Source: Ralstonia sp. UNC404CL21Col | GTDB lineage: Bacteria > Pseudomonadota > Gammaproteobacteria > Burkholderiales > Burkholderiaceae | DNA: 64,000 bases | Reading direction: 5' to 3' | Assembly (NCBI RefSeq): GCF_000620465.1 | Contig: NZ_JIBE01000003.1 | Location: 1,302,001-1,366,000 of the forward strand | In this document: one piece after another, positions 61,703 through 64,000 of the stretch | Layout: every line of letters begins with the position of its first letter | How positions within the stretch are numbered: position 1 is the stretch's first letter | Notes under the pieces: generated by a model | Databases searched by the model: none | Told to the model about the DNA's origin: nothing | What the model saw: only the letters and a program-made list of their open reading frames with translations | Made by a program: the position numbers and the translations under genes

Positions 61703-62479
61703 TCAGAAATTCAGAACAAGCCCCGCATCAAATTCGAGATTTTCAGCACCCCTTCCTTTGGGGGCATAACCTCTCGGGTTGCAGACGACCCGACATTCCC
61801 CCACGGTGTAGTCAAAACTGTCATGCATATGACCATGGATCCATAGGTTCGCTAGCTGGACAACGCTTTCCATACGACTGGCGTACGCCGGCGTGAGAGG
61901 GTCATCCTGGTACTGGGGCGCTACGCTTTGCCCTGATGGCGCGTGGTGAGTGATAACAACGCGCTTACGCTGCGCAGGAGCCATCAGTTCATTGTTCAAC
62001 CACTGTCGCGCAGCGATATGCATCTGAATCGTGTCCCTCGGCTGGAGCTTTCGGAACACGCCACGCGCCTCAAAGCGGATCGAACCCGTGAAGTCACTCA
62101 TGCCCCTCGCGGCATAGCCCTCTGCCGAAAGTACGCTCTGTTCTGTGCCACGGTACAGCGCGAAATCTGTCCAAAGTGTCGCACCTAGAAACTCCACATC
62201 CCCGATCGTAATCTTGTCCATGTCGAGCAGATGAACGTTCGGCGTCGCCGCGCATGCCACACGCAGGTCGCGAAGCACTCGACTGTGCTCCCCTTTGTAG
62301 AACTCATGGTTGCCGGGCACATAGATGACGGGAAGGCCTTTGCTCTGAGCTTCGATCCACGGGATGCCTCGGGTACCGAGGTGAATATCGCCAGCAAGCA
62401 CGATGACATCGACACCAGTGGTGTCGATGTTGAGCAACGAGAACTCAAGATGGAGGTCACTCAGGATCAGGAGGTTCAT
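61703..62479 (-). CDS. Calcineurin-like metallophosphoesterase
   Basis: This 258-residue protein carries all binuclear-metal motifs: SDLHLEF (Asp8, His10), AGDIH (Asp31), GNHE (56-59), VITHHAPS and WIHGHMHDSFDY. It belongs to the group of small predicted phosphohydrolases that act on nucleotides, RNA or phosphoproteins. AGGAG overlaps the stop of the ATPase gene and lies nine bases before the ATG, so the two are co-translated. Beside a dCTP deaminase it could act on a signalling or deoxynucleotide substrate; that is inference. Confidence 0.88.
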   Translation of the reverse strand: MNLLILSDLHLEFSLLNIDTTGVDVIVLAGDIHLGTRGIPWIEAQSKGLPVIYVPGNHEFYKGEHSRVLRDLRVACAATPNVHLLDMDKITIGDVEFLGATLWTDFALYRGTEQSVLSAEGYAARGMSDFTGSIRFEARGVFRKLQPRDTIQMHIAARQWLNNELMAPAQRKRVVITHHAPSGQSVAPQYQDDPLTPAYASRMESVVQLANLWIHGHMHDSFDYTVGECRVVCNPRGYAPKGRGAENLEFDAGLVLNF

Positions 62480-62491
62480 TGTTGGCGACTC

Positions 62492-63712
62492 CTAGTTCCC
62501 TGCATTAGATCGGCTGCCCGCTACGAAACCGATCGATTGTGCCCCGACACGCTTTGGCATCATCGGCACGGCGATGAGCTTGCCTGACGCCATCGCTGTA
62601 GCGAACGCATCTTGTACCAAACGATGTGTCTTGCGAAGATCGAGATCACTCCGTTCGGCAAGGGCATCAGCAGCGTGGATATCCAACTCGATGCGACGGC
62701 CCGTTGCGCGTTGCAACCGCTGAGCCTCGGCCAGAATGATTTGCAGCCTTTGTTCGGGGTCAGGCGCGCGGATATCGAAAACCTCCACTCGACTTAAGAG
62801 AGCGGGCGGCACGGCGTCGACATCATTGGCTGTTAGGACACAGATGATCCGGCTCGCGTCAAACGGCATGCGTAGAAACGCGTCCTGGGACGCGCACGCC
62901 GTTTCAGTATCCAGCAAATCGAGTAGCACCGGAGTGACCGGGTAGCGGCCATCATCGCCAATCTTGTCCACCTCATCCAGGACGAGAACGGGTGTCGCAG
63001 AGCTTCCTTTTGCCAGCATGTCGAAGATCATCCCTGGCCGAGCGCTCCGCCAAGCGCTGTCGCCGCCGGTCAGTTGGAAATTGGCCTGCGCGCTTCCAGC
63101 CGACCACTTCTGCATGGGCACCCCCAAGATCTCGGCCAACTGCAACGCGAACTGGGTCTTGCCAACTCCAGGCTCACCCGTCAGCAGAATCGGTCGAACA
63201 CGAAAGTCTTTCGCCCGCATGGCAGCGGCAAGCGTCAGATCAATCGTTAACTTCTGGATTGGCTCACGCAGATTGCCCAGCGAGCTGTGGGCTTCTTTGA
63301 GCTTCTTCAGGGCTGGTTGGATGCGAGGCAGTTCACGGTATCCATCGTTGGTAGCAGCCTGCTCCAACAATGCCTTTGCGTGCTTCTGCTGATAGCGATC
63401 AGCCGTTTGCAGGTTTGCGCTGGCTTGCTCCAGCGCCTCCTGTGCAAAGACGTGAATATGCCGGCCCCTGGTCCGGCGGCGCGCCGGCACTACTTCTGTC
63501 GCCGCGACTGTAGGTGGTTGTGGCGAGCGGGATTCGGGCTCATCCTCCTTGACCTCAGCAAGATCCACTTTGGCTTGTTCGGCAGCATCAAGGACCGTGT
63601 ACGTGGTCGACGGGACGAGTAGCGCCCACGATGCCGGGCTGCGCAGTACGGCAAGCTCCCTCAAGGGAACAAATCCAGGCGGGTACTCCGGTGACTTTCG
63701 GGGAACGTTCAA
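62492..63712 (-). CDS. AAA+ ATPase with novel N-terminal region
   Basis: This 406-residue protein begins with a TTG codon (GGAG seven bases upstream). Residues 1-85 are of unknown type with a proline/arginine linker. Residues 90-150 are helical (VFAQEALEQASANLQTADRY). Then comes an AAA+ module: Walker A GEPGVGKT (179-186), Walker B VLVLDEVDKIG, sensor 1 IICVLTANDVD and an arginine finger in PPALLSRVEVFDIRAPD. The fold is near that of Lon-type and ClpX-like ATPases, but no protease domain follows. It heads the operon with the phosphoesterase and deaminase genes. Confidence 0.85.
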   Translation of the reverse strand: MNVPRKSPEYPPGFVPLRELAVLRSPASWALLVPSTTYTVLDAAEQAKVDLAEVKEDEPESRSPQPPTVAATEVVPARRRTRGRHIHVFAQEALEQASANLQTADRYQQKHAKALLEQAATNDGYRELPRIQPALKKLKEAHSSLGNLREPIQKLTIDLTLAAAMRAKDFRVRPILLTGEPGVGKTQFALQLAEILGVPMQKWSAGSAQANFQLTGGDSAWRSARPGMIFDMLAKGSSATPVLVLDEVDKIGDDGRYPVTPVLLDLLDTETACASQDAFLRMPFDASRIICVLTANDVDAVPPALLSRVEVFDIRAPDPEQRLQIILAEAQRLQRATGRRIELDIHAADALAERSDLDLRKTHRLVQDAFATAMASGKLIAVPMMPKRVGAQSIGFVAGSRSNAGN

Positions 63713-64000
63713 GATGTTTCTCCATACGCGAACTGGCGGCGTGTCGCCGCAGATGTCTAGCCGGCTCTATGCCGGGACAAATAGGGGCTGGGAATCAGCC
63801 TGCTATTCGCGTGCTGGTTCGCTCACGATGAGCGAACGCGCGGCTGCCGAAACCGACCGCTAGGATTGATTGGTGACGGTGGATACGCTGGGCAGCCATG
63901 GAGAAGTGCGTGCGAGATGGAATCTGCGTTGCTATGTTCTTCGACCATACAACATCAACCGGGTTGGGTCTATTGAAAAATCATGGCAACCGACTAGGCA
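63713..64000. other. Upstream region of the AAA+ operon, no gene seen
   Basis: There are 288 bases at the window edge with no credible gene. It should hold the promoter of the minus-strand operon. GCCGGCTCTATGCCGG at about 63760 is a short inverted repeat. Nothing else stands out. Confidence 0.4.

Overview
The window is high-GC DNA from a beta-proteobacterium of the Burkholderiaceae, most probably Ralstonia. The reasons are GC-rich codon use, the order gcvP-sdaA, an rtc RNA-repair operon under sigma-54 control, porins of the beta-proteobacterial type, and long intergenic palindromes. The genus call is inference from gene content, not a search result.

Region 1 (1 to about 25.3 kb) looks like stable chromosome. 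It starts inside gcvP (glycine cleavage) and continues with sdaA (serine dehydratase), a 540-bp nested palindrome, a LysE-type exporter, an LtrA-family protein, a YfcG-type glutathione transferase and an MFS exporter. A 42-bp tandem repeat follows, then a block with small VOC proteins, an AraC-type regulator and a PLP aminotransferase. A stress-like cluster comes next (small [11 protein letters not shown] protein, PRC-barrel, hemerythrin, TPP enzyme). The RNA-repair operon (zinc-ribbon protein, rtcB, an unknown 192-residue protein, rlaP, rtcA) has a textbook sigma-54 promoter and a divergent rtcR. Region 1 ends with LysR, an oxidoreductase, patatin, DUF1145 and a flavin monooxygenase.

Region 2 (25.3 to 26.65 kb) is a gene-poor, AT-richer scar with hairpins and a decayed reading frame. 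It seems to be the join to an accessory region.

Region 3 (26.6 to 56.5 kb) is a large amino-acid catabolic island. Uptake and sensing: a dCache chemoreceptor and a polar amino-acid ABC transporter. Operon A (+): D-threonine-aldolase-type enzyme, GhrA-type reductase, DAO flavoprotein, threonine synthase, homoserine kinase and a GabD-type dehydrogenase. A MocR regulator lies divergent to operon B (+): DUF1537 kinase, PdxA-type dehydrogenase and a TIM-barrel protein, followed by a porin. Operon C (-): L-threonine aldolase, second DAO, bicupin, M20 amidohydrolase, aldehyde dehydrogenase, PuuB-like oxidase, GNAT and RidA. It is divergent to a LysR gene that is followed by a LysE exporter. I infer use of homoserine, threonine and related hydroxy-amino or tetronic acids.

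Region 4 (56.5 to 64 kb) is a defence and scrap region. It has a truncated SRAP gene, an IS3-family remnant fused to a chemoreceptor fragment, a HipA-like kinase with a partner protein, and an operon of AAA+ ATPase, metallophosphoesterase, anti-phage dCTP deaminase and a small coupled ORF. This is the best candidate for a little-described system. I saw no tRNA, rRNA, CRISPR array or intact integrase.
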